From positions 7,583,798-7,647,797 of the forward strand of contig NC_033625.1 of assembly GCF_001540865.1 (NCBI RefSeq): DNA of 64,000 bases, read 5' to 3'. How positions within the stretch are numbered: position 1 is the stretch's first letter; each line of letters opens with the position of its first letter. The notes below the pieces were generated by a model. It searched no databases. It worked only from the letters and a program-made list of their open reading frames with translations, and was not told the origin of the DNA. Source of the stretch: Ananas comosus. Its lineage: Eukaryota > Streptophyta > Magnoliopsida > Poales > Bromeliaceae. This document shows, one piece after another, positions 1 through 10,563 of the stretch. The translations under genes were made by a program, and so were the position numbers.

Positions 1-780
1 GTTGGAGCCTGATTGAGCTCGACAGAGATACGCTGCATACTCGGTTGGGTAGCGCCCACGAGTGCCACTCCGGAGTCAGGCTTGTGCTTTCGCGTTGGTG
101 TCGCTCATGCCAGTTGGACTTGCTCTCCACGGACCAGTTAGAGTGGATAGAGCCCGATAGTCGCAACGGGGCAGGGACGGGTGTATTCACAGTCCCGGGG
201 ACGGGTATGCTTACAGTCCCGATTTGGATTGGGTCAGATTTGACATTTCCTACAGTTGGTTAGTGTAGAGCATGATAGTGTAGTGGATGATAGCGGTAGA
301 GTGTACTTCCTGCTTTTCCTTCTATCCTTGCTCCCTTCTGTAGACTTAGTGGGTGACCGATGTCGTTTTGGGCGGTACCCACTACGGACTACTTGTTTTT
401 ACAGTAGTTCTCACGCCCAGTTGTTACTTATGTTTTGCAGAGCCACAGGTGCCGGCTGCTGCATCTTCTGCCGCCCAGGATCGAGGCAAGGGCGTTGCGA
501 GCTAGAGCCCTACCCGACAGTCAGAGCTAGAGGCTTTCCCCTACTGCAGGTAGTTTTGTTTTGGAGTTTATGTACATAGTTGTTTAACTCGCCAGTGCGA
601 GTAGCTTTGTATTTTGGATTCTAGCTATGTATATGAAACTCAGATATTTAGCAGCTCTATGCTACTGTTTGTAGTATTGTATTTCTACAGGTACTTTGAC
701 GCTTCGTATACAGGAAAAATTTCTTTGTATACAGCGGATTTGTCGGCGTGCCCGGGGAACGAGACATCCGGGGCGTGACA
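1..780 (+). mobile_element. 3' portion of a Ty3/gypsy-type LTR (family A, cut by window start)
   Basis: The segment ends in CGGGGCGTGACA, the inverted form of the TGTCACG start seen at 57590, and is similar along its length to 12691-13951 (minus), 19447-20464 and 57590-58700 (minus). The copies share the hairpin pair, an A-tract/GTATAC block near 700-745 and the terminal CGTGACA. No primer-binding site follows position 780, so this is a solo LTR or a 3' LTR rather than a 5' LTR. The long length and TGTCACG/CGTGACA termini resemble Del/Tekay-type gypsy elements; that lineage is inferred. The two ORFs of 72 and 107 codons here show no domain. Confidence 0.75.
348..412 (+). other. Conserved LTR double hairpin, copy 1
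   Basis: The first stem pairs AGTGGGT (348-354) with ACCCACT (377-383). The second pairs ACTACT (388-393) with AGTAGT (403-408). TTCTCACGCCCAG follows. The same arrangement recurs in five other LTR copies. Confidence 0.6.
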
Positions 781-1135
781 CCTGCTGCCCTCTATATTGC
801 CCCATAATATTGCAGTGTGCATAACTCTGTGCCCGTTCGTGCGGAGTCGGCACGGTTTGTTATGAATCTATTTACTTATTTTTTTTCTATTTTAAGCGGT
901 TAAAAAAGATATTTTGATGGTGCCGTCATTATTTTTCTGCTGGTGTTAGTCATAATAATACACGTATATCATGATAGAATTCATTATAATGAATATGTAC
1001 GTAATTTGAGATGTGCCGATATCAAATGAGCTTTCACCATTATCAGAAATATTAATTTATATACAGGGATCACTCTGGTAACCGATGATGATAATTACTA
1101 AGCATTTAACATATTATTAGCAATGAGAGGAGTCC
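781..1135. other. AT-rich intergenic DNA
   Basis: No ORF, repeat structure or RNA gene is visible here. Confidence 0.5.
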
Positions 1136-1352
1136 GGCTGGGATACTATCGATAGTACGAAATATTTGGTACTATCAAGTTTTTTGCCATTGGATTTAGC
1201 TCTTTTATCATTTTCATCCGTTCGATTATACTATTCAACTAACCACCCACTCAACTCTAGGGGCCTACATCATCCTAACCGCATATCTTTTAATCCAAGG
1301 GTAGAAAACTTAATAGCACCAAGTCATTAGTGCTATTAATAGTATTCCAGCC
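1136..1352. mobile_element. MITE of family X, copy 1
   Basis: The ends are inverted: it starts GGCTGGGATACTATCGATAG and finishes with CTATTAATAGTATTCCAGCC. The body matches 23714-23953, 26664-26882 and the partial copies at 45130 and 57803, including the block around 'CCACCCACTCAA'. I could not assign a superfamily because no clear TSD is seen. Confidence 0.65.
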
Positions 1353-1491
1353 TAGTTTCAATGAGAGATAAAAGTTTAGACTTTAGTATTATGATTTGAG
1401 TATGTTAAATTATCTCTAGTATTATATGTTATTAATTATTAATCTTATTTAGTGTTTATATACTTTTATGAGTTGTGTATGATTATTTCAA

Positions 1492-1744
1492 CTTGGTCTG
1501 AATGAGAGATGCAATTTGGGTTAAGTTCATATGCATTACAAATTTTAAAACATCCTAAAAAGTTGACAATCCTTCAAAAAAAGAAAGAAAAAAAAAAATC
1601 CTTCAAAACCCTACAAGCTTGGTCTGAATGAGAGATGCAATTTGGGTTAAGTTCATATGCATTACAAATTTTAAAACATCCGAAAAAGTTGACAATCCTT
1701 CAAAAAAAGAAAGAAAAAAAAAATCCATGTCAAACCCTACAAGC
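1492..1744. repeat. Tandem duplication, 126-bp unit, two copies
   Basis: Copy 1 is 1492-1617 and copy 2 is 1618-1744. They are nearly identical, including an A-rich tract and a CCCTACAAGCT ending. The second copy has small changes near 1722-1735. It has no coding capacity and looks like a local duplication by slippage or unequal exchange. Confidence 0.85.
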
Positions 1745-1808
1745 TAACCAGTGGCACGGGACTGTGCCGACACTGGCACGGCCGTGCCGGTGAGTTGTAG
1801 TGTACCGG

Positions 1809-2331
1809 CACTACAACAAAATTATTTTTTAGCGGTGATTATTTTTTAAATTAGCGGCAATTACAATTGCCGCTAAAATATTTTGTGACAATTTTAACAA
1901 TTGCCGCTATTGGCGGGATCGCTAAAAGTTTTAGCGGTATTTATTCCGACGGTTGGTAAAAATTCAAATAAATGCAGCTAAATATTATACAATAATGACT
2001 ATTATAAATGCCGCTAAATAGTATGCAATAACAACTATTATAAATGCCGCTAAATAATATACAATAACAACTATTATAAATGCCGCTACAATTAATTATA
2101 ATTGCCGCAAAAAACATACTAAATAANGGTTGAGAGAGGGCACGAGGTTGGGTTGGGTTAGGTTGAGGTTGGATTAGGTTGGGGTTGGATTAGGATTATA
2201 TTTAATATATAAATATTAGTAGGTATATTTGAACATAATTGCCGCTAAAAGTGTAATAAAATAATAGTAATAGCGGCCGTTTGATAATCACCGCTAAATA
2301 ATTGCCACAAAAAGTCTCTTTTGGTGTAGTG
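1809..2331. mobile_element. Non-autonomous CACTA (En/Spm) element
   Basis: It begins CACTACAACAAAA and ends TTTTGGTGTAGTG, the inverted form. It is flanked by a perfect 3-bp duplication CGG (1806-1808 and 2332-2334), the TSD size of CACTA elements. Inside are several copies of an AATGCCGCTAAATA word in both orientations, typical of subterminal transposase-binding repeats. An N at 2127 interrupts it. It has no transposase, so it must have moved in trans. Confidence 0.85.
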
Positions 2332-2334
2332 CGG

Positions 2335-2673
2335 TGGTACAGCATCGTGCCAGTGACATGACAATCCGTGATTGTAATGCTTCAAAATATAAAAAATCTG
2401 CTTCTCTTTTCCAGGATAAAAATAGAGCATAAGAATTAAAAAACAAGTGAATATATCTTTGATTTTGATTGCCTTTCTCAAGCATTAGAATAGCAAAGAC
2501 ATATTCCAAAGTGATCCAAAGCCTCACAAGATCACATGTAAGATTTTTTTATTTTTTTGAGAAACAGTGTTTATTTATTAATTTTTTCTTAAGAATTAGA
2601 ATAATTTATCGAACTGTTTGATTAAGTTTATAAATTCTAATTTGTTAAACTTGAAAGTTTAAGGGCCTACTTG
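2335..2673. other. AT-rich intergenic DNA
   Basis: No supported gene or element. The short minus-strand ORFs here overlap the CACTA end and have no recognisable product. Confidence 0.45.
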
Positions 2674-3187
2674 CACTACAACAGAATTAGGTTATAGGGA
2701 CATATGTTTGGGACACTTTTGTATAAGTGTTCTATTTATTTCAAAACTTAAAAAAAATCTAATAATGTGTAAATATAAAGTCCAATCCAACTAAAAATAA
2801 AATGTTATTCTACTCAACCCACCCCACCCAATCCATTCGGCTCGATTACAAATAGAAAAGAAAAAGAAAAGAAAAATCGATTACTATTTTTCCTTCTCCC
2901 TTCACTCAATCGACTGAAATTCTAGACGAAGATCCCTTCCTCTCGTCCTTCTCCGCCACCGCAGCCAACGAGGTAGAGTTCTGGCGGTTACTAAATGCTT
3001 AAATAAGTGTTGGTAAATTAGCAGCACTCTTTTTAAATTATAGCGACACTCTTTAACTGTTACTATATATCTAGTGACCCCACATATAGCAACACTTTTT
3101 AAAAGTGTTGGTAATTTAGCCAACAACATTTTTTTTGACCTGTACCGACATTTAAAAGTGTTGGTATAGACCGTTTTTGTTGTAGTG
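2674..3187. mobile_element. Second CACTA-like non-autonomous element
   Basis: It starts CACTACAACAGAATT and ends with the inverted form of CACTACAACAAAAACGG. A subterminal word close to AAAAGTGTTGGTA recurs (3098-3110, 3154-3166). The flanking trinucleotides (TTG and TAG) match at two of three positions only, so the TSD is weak. An interior patch at about 2920-2985 is CG- and pyrimidine-rich compared with the surrounding AT-rich DNA and may be captured host sequence. Confidence 0.65.
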
Positions 3188-3467
3188 TAGTAAAGATGCA
3201 AAGTTTAGTGAGGTGTTTATGCATCTTTCCCTTTTTATTTTTATATGGGAAATATAACAAATTTGGTGGAGTGATCCATCAAGGGTCAATTTTTGTTGAG
3301 GGACCAAACCAAAACTAGCTTGGTTTATACTCCCAATTTATCATTGTTTACTTTGTAATAGTGTAAAATGCAAACTAGGGTTATGGTTTTGTGTTGGGAC
3401 TAAACATAATGCTTTAAAAATTGTGAGATTCCTCAAGTAGTGTATTTTTATTTATAGATGTCATGCA
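3188..3467. other. Intergenic DNA
   Basis: AT-rich and without recognisable features. It ends in the 5-bp target duplication of the solo LTR that follows. Confidence 0.5.
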
Positions 3468-4199
3468 AGATGTGTAAGGACTGAGATTTTTACAGTGCAA
3501 TTAAACTCTCTGTTGATGATGTTTATGTGTGTAATTTAATTACACAAGCACTCGTCAAGTTTCAGGAGAAACTGAGCTAAAACGGAGAAGTTACGCGATT
3601 ATTAGTTTTCACTTAAGTGAATAGTAACTTCGGTTTTTCGGTGAAGCCACGGAGTAGAGCTGGCTTTCGGCGCGTATCGGACTCCGTTCATAGCGATCCA
3701 ATAGCTCGTTTTGAACGGTTCAGCTATTCTGGAACCAATGGCACTGACGGATTTTAGATCTGATGCACGGTTTTCGAGAAAATCTGAAAATACATGTTTC
3801 TTATGTAATTGTGCACCATTTTGGCCTTTTGGAGAGAGAATGGATTTCGTCGTGAATCGGAGATCAAATCTGACGAAACGAAATGCTAGATTCGATGCCT
3901 CGACGTGCTGAATGCGTTGGTGTGATCCGATTGGAAATCCGATGGACGGATCTTTGGGAATTGCAATAAGTTCGCTAAGGGGTCGAGAGTGGAAAATCGG
4001 GAAATTCGCAAAAGTCGTAATATTTTATGTACCGAATCGCGCGAGATCGATTGTGGAGGTGCTAAAGCGCGATAGTTACCCATTGTGAGGGACTAGGGTT
4101 GAAATTTGTAGTTCAGGTGGACTTTTGTGCAATTTGCACATTGCATACAATGTGCATCTAGGGTTCTTTTGCAAGGAACCCTAGATCTAGCCTACCTAG

Positions 4200-5110
4200 T
4201 TCCCCAACCGTGCCCTAGATAGCCCCAGTAGGTCCCTGCCCTACCTACGCTCGTGCCCAGACCTCCGGCGAGCAACTCCGGCCGCCGGAAAACTCATGGT
4301 CATCTTCCTCTCCACCCTCTCGGCCTGAGTACACAGGGAAACGCGCGAAGCCCCGAGGATCCTTCACCCTGTGGCAGAGAGTTACCTCCGGCGCCGACCC
4401 TCGCCGGCCCCCGCCGTCGGCGCGCGCCGCCGACGCCGCCGGAGCCACCTTGCTCCCTGCGGCCAACCTGCAGTCACCCAGGCCGAGCCTGGGTGATCTC
4501 TGCCTCTGCGCATCGCCGCCGCCCACCCTCGGTCCCGCCGCCCTCAGCTGGCCTCCGGCATGCCCCCGCGTGCCATCGCCGCCGCTCCCGTCGCTGCCGG
4601 CCGCCGCTCTCTCTTTCTGCGGCCGCCTTGACCAAGTGCGGGCCGAGCCGGGGCTAGCTCCGCCTCCGCGCGTCGCCGCCGCCCACCGTCAGCCGCGCCG
4701 TCATCCCTCTGCCGTCGGAGACCTCCCGCGTGACTCTCCCGCCGACCCCAGCCGTCCCCGTGGCCGCCGGCCACCGCTCCCGCTCCCTGTGGCCGCGCAG
4801 GGTCTGTGCAGGCCGAGCCACACCCAGCATCGCCGCCGCCGCCTTCCGCCGCCGGCCGGCGTGAGCATCGGCTCCGCCTGGCCGGCCGCACCCGTCAGCC
4901 ACCGGCTACCCCGCCGCCGGAGCACCCTGTCAACCGGGATGAGCTCGAGCTCTCCTCGGGTTGTGCGGCTAGGGCATCATCGTCCGCCGCCTCCGCCGCC
5001 TCCCGTCGTCGGCCGACGCGCGCCCTGGCCTCCCCGCTCTGGCCTCACCTTCCCTTGGCCGACTAGCCCACCATCCGGCCGCCGCCGGCCGTCCCGTGCC
5101 TTACCTTGCT
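4200..5110. other. CpG-rich block inside the solo LTR
   Basis: GC content rises sharply and CG dinucleotides are dense, while the flanks are ordinary. Long overlapping ORFs exist in most frames, all rich in Pro, Ala, Arg and Ser, as expected from composition alone. I see no domain. It may be the promoter or leader part of the LTR, or captured genic sequence. Confidence 0.6.
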
Positions 5111-6480
5111 CCGGTGAGTTACGTAATAGCTTTCTGCACCTTGTCTTGGGGTTCCGGTCACTGTTCCGGTGAACGGAGGCCACCCCGAGTCTTCTGAAGG
5201 TGAGCACGATGATCCTGGTTCAGTGCTGATCATCGTGGCCACCTTCATTGGAGTCTGAGAGCGTCTGATTTGCGAGATAAGCATGTTCTTCTTGCTGTGC
5301 GCGCTGTTCGCAGATTTTCGCGTCACTCCCGCGCTCTCCGCTGTGGCCGATATTGCTCCGAAAGGTGAGCACGGCCTCCGGAACGTCAAAAACTGTCAGC
5401 GGGTATTTTGACTCGGCTGATTGATCTCTGGTTTGCGTAAACGGACCATAAAGGCGCCGAAATCGCATGAAATAATGCGATTTCGGGTATTCGGAAGGGC
5501 TTTTATGCAACGTTGTCCGTCGTGGCTGCTATTGGCAGCAAGTTTGGGCTGAGGATAACCTCCGGACTGCTTGTCCAAGGCCCCGGACCTTTGCGAAGAC
5601 CGAAAATGCATTTCCGGAGCGTTTTTCGGCGAAATCCGCCGATAGAACGCGGTTTCGATTCGAATTTCTTCCGACGTCGTTTGGTTGCTCTGTGAGTGGT
5701 CGCTAAGCCTTGTTGGCTGGTCACCATCATCACTTTGTGGGTTCGGTGATGACGGGTGAGCGACGGTGGGTTCCGGTGTCGAATTCGACACTTCCGGGAA
5801 CCCGTATTCGTACAATTATCCGGCGATAATAGTGTCGCGGTGTTTATCTTATGTTTGCTGCCAAAACATCCAAATTGGAGTGTTTTCTGGCAGCAGATGA
5901 CTTGTAGCATGGGTCGGTGCGTTTCGGGACATTTCAGTGGTCCCGACGGAGTCCCGGTGCGATTTTCGGGACTTCCGGCGAGTTACGGTAGTCGGTTTTG
6001 GGAAACTGATCTCCGTGGGTTTGTTAGAGGGATTATGATGTAGTGCTTCTTAGTTGTGGGTTAGACACTAACCTAGTGGATCCTCCTTAGGTCCTGTTGA
6101 CGTTCTTTTGCAGTCAGGTGACAGGCGCGACAGTTGTACAGGTGGGTACTTCGATCCGACGTCGGTACAGTGGTGCACGTTCAGTGATGGTTTCTTACCT
6201 TTGCTCCTTTGTTATTATCCATGCATACGTTATATATTGAGCTTTGCACCTCTGTTGTTTACATTACACCCACGTTGTTTGATTATGCTCTACTCGTTGT
6301 TTGCATGCTTAGTATCCTGAGTAGGAGTAGAGTAGTTCTATCCGCATCCGTATCGGTTGACCTAGTTGGTCTGTTGAGCATTCGTATCTGTTGACCTAGT
6401 TGGTCTGTTCTGCATTCCTCTACTCAGTCAGTTCCATATTGATATCATGCTTAGGAGTAGAGTTGACTTATCGGTTCACT

Positions 6481-6634
6481 ATATCTGTGATTTGGTTGGG
6501 CGGTTCCCTTATTTTGATATCTATGACCTATTCGGTCGAGTTGCTACAGTTCTATCTATATCTGTGATTTGGTTGGGCGGTTCCCCTATTTTGATATGTA
6601 TGACCTATTCGGTCGAGTTGCTATAGTTCTATCT
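6481..6634. repeat. Tandem repeat, 77-bp unit, two copies, within the solo LTR
   Basis: The units are 6481-6557 and 6558-6634. They share TCTGTGATTTGGTTGGGCGG and the CTATTCGGTCGAGTTGCTA block. The repeat lies in the LTR and does not encode a protein. Confidence 0.8.
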
Positions 6635-6864
6635 TGACGTAACCGATTAGTTGCTGATGGCCTATACGGTCGGTGAGCCCCAAGGGGCTGGATTGTCGGC
6701 TAGTTGCCGATGGATGATCTTTGAGCATACTACATTGATCGCCACTGCAGGTACGCATTTCACGAACACCAGCGGTCTGATCCACCGCAAGAGGGTGTTC
6801 TTTTCCGGAAAAGTGGTTGGATTGCCAACCCGTGAGCCCAGGGGCTTTATTGCGAGGGTATATG

Positions 6865-6942
6865 CTTCTGACCCAGGGGCTTCATTGCGAGGGTCAGGTA
6901 CTGTGCTTCTGACCCAGGGGCTTCATTGCGAGGGTCAGGTAC
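6865..6942. repeat. Tandem repeat, 41-bp unit, within the solo LTR
   Basis: CTTCTGACCCAGGGGCTTCA begins at 6865 and again at 6906, each followed by TTGCGAGGGTCAGGTA. A third, more diverged copy lies just upstream at about 6833-6860. Confidence 0.8.
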
Positions 6943-7203
6943 AGGTTGAGCAGTGTGGCATGGGCCTGAGGTCTTCGGACCAATCGGGCAGCGAGATTGG
7001 GTACTTTTGAACTTATCGTCAGTTGACGCATGCATACAGTAGCTGTAGTGTTTATTTTCAGTACATCCTTATCTGTTTATTGTAGCTACTGTTTTATTTA
7101 CCTGCATTTATACTTGTCAGCTCCTTACTTATCAGCATCTTTACTTACCAGCACTTATGTCTATCTAGTTCTCCGTGTTGTTGTATAGCTCTCTTCCTGA
7201 TCC

Positions 7204-7272
7204 GGTGAGTACTCCTCGCCTTCTTCGGCTTGCGGTACCCACTGGGAGGGGAGACATGTTTACATGTTCTCA
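7204..7272 (+). other. Conserved LTR double hairpin, most diverged copy
   Basis: Stem 1 pairs GGTGAGTAC (7204-7212) with GTACCCACT (7235-7243). Stem 2 pairs ACATGT (7254-7259) with ACATGT (7262-7267), where the other copies pair ACTACT with AGTAGT. The flanks GGGAGG and CCTCCC can extend the second stem. Confidence 0.6.
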
Positions 7273-7846
7273 CCTCCCCCACCATTTTTCAGGTATCGCG
7301 GGCGATGAGTAGTGGGACGAGACGTGAGGTACGTGTGTAGCGGTCGATAGAGCTTCCGACCCAGGTTATTTCGATTTAGTTATTATCCTTGGTATTTCTG
7401 TTGATATATAGTTTAGTTGGTTTATGTGGTTCAGTATTTATTTACATTTGAAAATGTGGATTTCTGGATTTTGTAAAATAAAATGTTTTCCTACCCCTCG
7501 TGGTAGCGTTTTTAAAAGAATAAAAGTTTCTGTGTAGGAAACAGTTTTCAAAAATTTTTTTTGTGGATTTCTGTTTAAATCTTGAATGTAAAATTGTGAT
7601 GTGAATGGTGAATGTATGAATGTATAGTTATCTTTATACTCATCTGGTTGTGGTTGTATCCTGGTTGTACTGTGTATTTGACCGACGCCGTGCAAATACA
7701 GGGGAGACTCTGTCCGTGTGAACAGTGGATTCCCTGTATTTGTGGCGGATCTGGCATACTCTGGGGTCAGGTTTTCAAAAAAAAAATTTCAGACGCTTTT
7801 CCGCTTTGTTTTAAACTGAAAAGGGACCCCGGGGCGTGACAAGATG

Positions 7847-9443
7847 TTCCTTTCTTTGCAATTAAACAACATCCACTTTGTCCAAGTAGGCATGAGCCTT
7901 AGATGTTATCATGTTAACACCTAGATTCTTAATTATTTAAAGGTAAGTAGATTAATATGACTCTTAATGTAATTCTTTTTAATTATTAAATTCAAACTTG
8001 TGTGACTTCAAATAGGGAATGGATGAGCCTTCCTCACATTATCATTAAGAATATTCTAAATTATAAAGGCAACATTACAAAAATATTTTTCATGCACTTT
8101 CGTTTGTATTTCAATTACCTCTCCCTACTTAGTTTGTTCAATTACCTCTCACTTATAAATTACATTAATTTTTATGCAATACATGGGGAGTGTTTGATTT
8201 TTAAAAAATGTGCGAAACTATTTTTCCGAAAAAAAAAGTTTTCTATAAAAAAAATCTATTTTCTAATTTTTCGTCATTTGGTTCCAAGAAAAGACTAACT
8301 TTTTTGGAAAGCAATTTCATAGAAAATTAATGTTTTTGTTTTTCGATTTTTTTTAAGAAAAAAAAAACCACTATTTTTTTTTCATAAAATCTATTTTTAA
8401 GAAAAACAAAAACACCATTTTTTTTTTCATAAAATCTAGGAATTTTTTTTTTCATAAATGCTAGTTTTCCTTAAAACCAAATAGACAGAAATAGAAAAAA
8501 GTTTTTCACGAAAAATTATTTTGTTGGAAAACATTCTTCCACACTTTCTTGGGTAATCAAACAGTCCTATAGTCATTATCTTGAATAGGCGAAAAATTTG
8601 GAAGGATTGTTGACTATAAATTTAGAACTTAACAAAAAAAGAGTTTACAGATAATATAAGTTATAAGGATAATTCAAACGTACCCATCAAAACCTAAAAA
8701 ATATCAAAACGATCCTTTCAAAATTGTCAGTATCAATATTATCTTCATAAATTCGTAAATAATATCGTACACATCCTTCCAATTACTATCAAAATTTTAT
8801 ATGAGTTAAAATATGAAAAAGACCAACCCATATTGCTGAAATTCCATATAAAAAAAAAACCCATTTCAAAATATTCTTTCCATCAATTTCCATTACAAAA
8901 AAAATACAGCTAATAGACGCAAATAATGTTATAGTCATATGGATAGTTTTGATAATTTTTCTAAATTTAAGTGGTAGGGGCTTTTATGTAATTAGAGGCG
9001 GATGAAAGTACATACGAAATTGATTTAACTCTTATTTATATGCAGTAATTAAGGAGTAGAAGAATATACATAAACTAGAAATTATCAATTTCGAACATTT
9101 GAGCGATGTAGAAATTCGTTAAGTAAAAACAGACAAATGCAGAGATACATAACGATGTGATATAGTGACTCCTTTTAATTAAGTTTCGTAATTAAATTCA
9201 AGTACTGTTGTTTTAAATTTTTGGACCTAAGTTTCGTAATTAAATTCAACTGTTGCTTTAAGTTTTTGGATCTAACCGAGATAACAGTAGTCGGTAAATA
9301 GAGACTGCTAAAGTGCAGGAGAAATTTTTGTAATTTACTAATTTGGACCTAAATATATTAATCAAACATACTTTATTTAGTTCTTGTTAAAGCTCAAATG
9401 AATTTTTGATCTTAAGAAATAGAAAATCTGATTTGCAACTTTT
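7847..9443. other. AT-rich intergenic DNA
   Basis: Long A and T runs, no supported gene. Within it, GGGGAGTGTTTGATTT near 8186 and the inverted GGTAATCAAACAGTCC near 8551 could be ends of an old hAT-type MITE of about 380 bp, but no TSD is visible. Confidence 0.4.
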
Positions 9444-9941
9444 GTTCTTGTGAGACTACAGGTAGTCCTATAAATAATATATAATATGGTTAAACTCTTA
9501 ACCCGGCTTAAGCATTATGGTCGTGGCTAGGCCTAAGAGGTTAAGAGAGTTAAGCGTGCTAGAACGAGAGTAGTCTTAGGATGAATGACCTTCTGGAAAG
9601 TTGGGGTGTCACAGTTGGTATCAGAGCCAATTACGTACCAGCCGGAAGTGTGAGATTAGTCTCGGCTGAGCCAGGGTCGGAATGACAAGGCTAGCGAGAC
9701 AAATCTCACATCGTCTGGTATTTGTGAGTCTAAGCCTAACGAGAACGTCAGGGCTTAAAAGGGAGGAGATTGTGAGACCCCAGATAGTCCTATAAATGAG
9801 ATATAATAGGGCTAAACTCTTAACCTAACTTAAACATTTTGGACGGTAGCTAGGCCCACGAAGTTAAGAGAGTTAAACGTGTTAGGTCAAGAGTAGTCCT
9901 AGGATGGAAAACTCCCTGGGAAGTTGGGGTGTCACAGTTCT
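9444..9941 (+). mobile_element. Complete TRIM retroelement (9449-9936) with TSD
   Basis: Two 165/166-bp LTRs (9449-9613 and 9771-9936) start TGTGAGAC and end GTCACA. The primer-binding site TGGTATCAGAGCC (9616-9628) is complementary to the 3' end of initiator methionine tRNA. A purine tract AAAAGGGAGGAGAT (9757-9770) directly precedes the second LTR. A perfect 5-bp duplication GTTCT flanks the element (9444-9448 and 9937-9941). The internal region is only about 157 bp and non-coding, so replication would need enzymes in trans. These are the defining features of terminal-repeat retrotransposons in miniature. Confidence 0.95.
9614..9770 (+). other. TRIM internal region with PBS, conserved hairpin and purine tract
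   Basis: It contains the tRNA-Met PBS, then GTCTCGGCTGAGCCAGGG paired with GGCTAGCGAGAC, then ACGTCAGGGCTTAAAAGGGA. The same words occur in the TRIMs at 25822 and 55221 (minus), whose LTRs are different. Confidence 0.75.
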
Positions 9942-10028
9942 ACTAGAGTAAGAAACTATTTAGAAAAATTTAGTTTAAGTTGATGGTGATTTGAGTATTT
10001 CATTGTATAACTTTCATAAAAAAAAAGA

Positions 10029-10383
10029 TAAACTTCAAATACCACCCATATAGTTTCATACTTTCTTACTTTACTATCCTATAGTTTAAAGTGTATCAAG
10101 TTAGTACCCTGTAGTTTCATTTTTATCTTTTCGTTAGTTTCTTCGTTAATATTTTGTTAAATTATATACGAAAAACTTTAGATACCCCATCTAGCTTTAT
10201 CGAATATTCACTTTAGTATCCTTCAGTTTTAACTTTGTCGCTGATTTAACGATAAAAAAATAGTGAAATTGATAATAAGAAGCGAAAAATAAAACCATAG
10301 GGTACCAAATTGATGCACTTTAAATTATAGGGTAGTAAAATGAGAGAGTGCGAAATCACGGGGTAGTATTTGAAGTTTTTTCT
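10029..10383. mobile_element. Mutator-type MITE, family M, degraded copy
   Basis: The ends are inverted: AAACTTCAAATACCACCC at the left and GGGGTAGTATTTGAAGTTTT at the right. The words CCTATAGTTTAAAGTG and TTAGTACCCTGTAGTTTC match the intact copies at 54742 and 62194. No TSD is clear here. Confidence 0.7.
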
Positions 10384-10563
10384 TAAATTAAAAACATTTC
10401 TAAAGCTAGGTTTGTTATGTTGAACACTTCTTTTTGATTGAAAGGGATGGATGGAATAAAACAAAAACCATTGAAAAGCTTTTTTCCAATCATTTCAACT
10501 GCAGGGAAAGATAAGTGTAAACTTTTAGTGGTCTAAGAAACAACAGAAAAGAGAAAAAAGACA

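Larger units (their letters stand above)
3468..7846 (+). mobile_element. Solo LTR of 4369 bp (3473-7841) with 5-bp TSD
   Basis: The LTR begins TGTAAGGACTGAG at 3473 and ends CCCGGGGCGTGACA at 7841. A perfect AGATG duplication lies on each side (3468-3472 and 7842-7846). No primer-binding site, polypurine tract or gag-pol sequence is present, so it is a solo LTR left by LTR-LTR recombination. It carries the same double hairpin as the family A LTRs (7204-7272) and a 1-kb CpG-rich block (4200-5110). A length above 4 kb is at the large end for plant LTRs and fits long-LTR gypsy lineages; that assignment is inferred. A diverged 5' fragment of the family lies at 48270-48770. The many ORFs inside are not treated as genes. 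Confidence 0.88.

Noticed and set aside
4245..5389. Several overlapping ORFs (up to 240 codons) on both strands
   Set aside because: They follow from the high GC content. All are Pro/Ala/Arg-rich, several frames are open at once, and the region lies inside a solo LTR.
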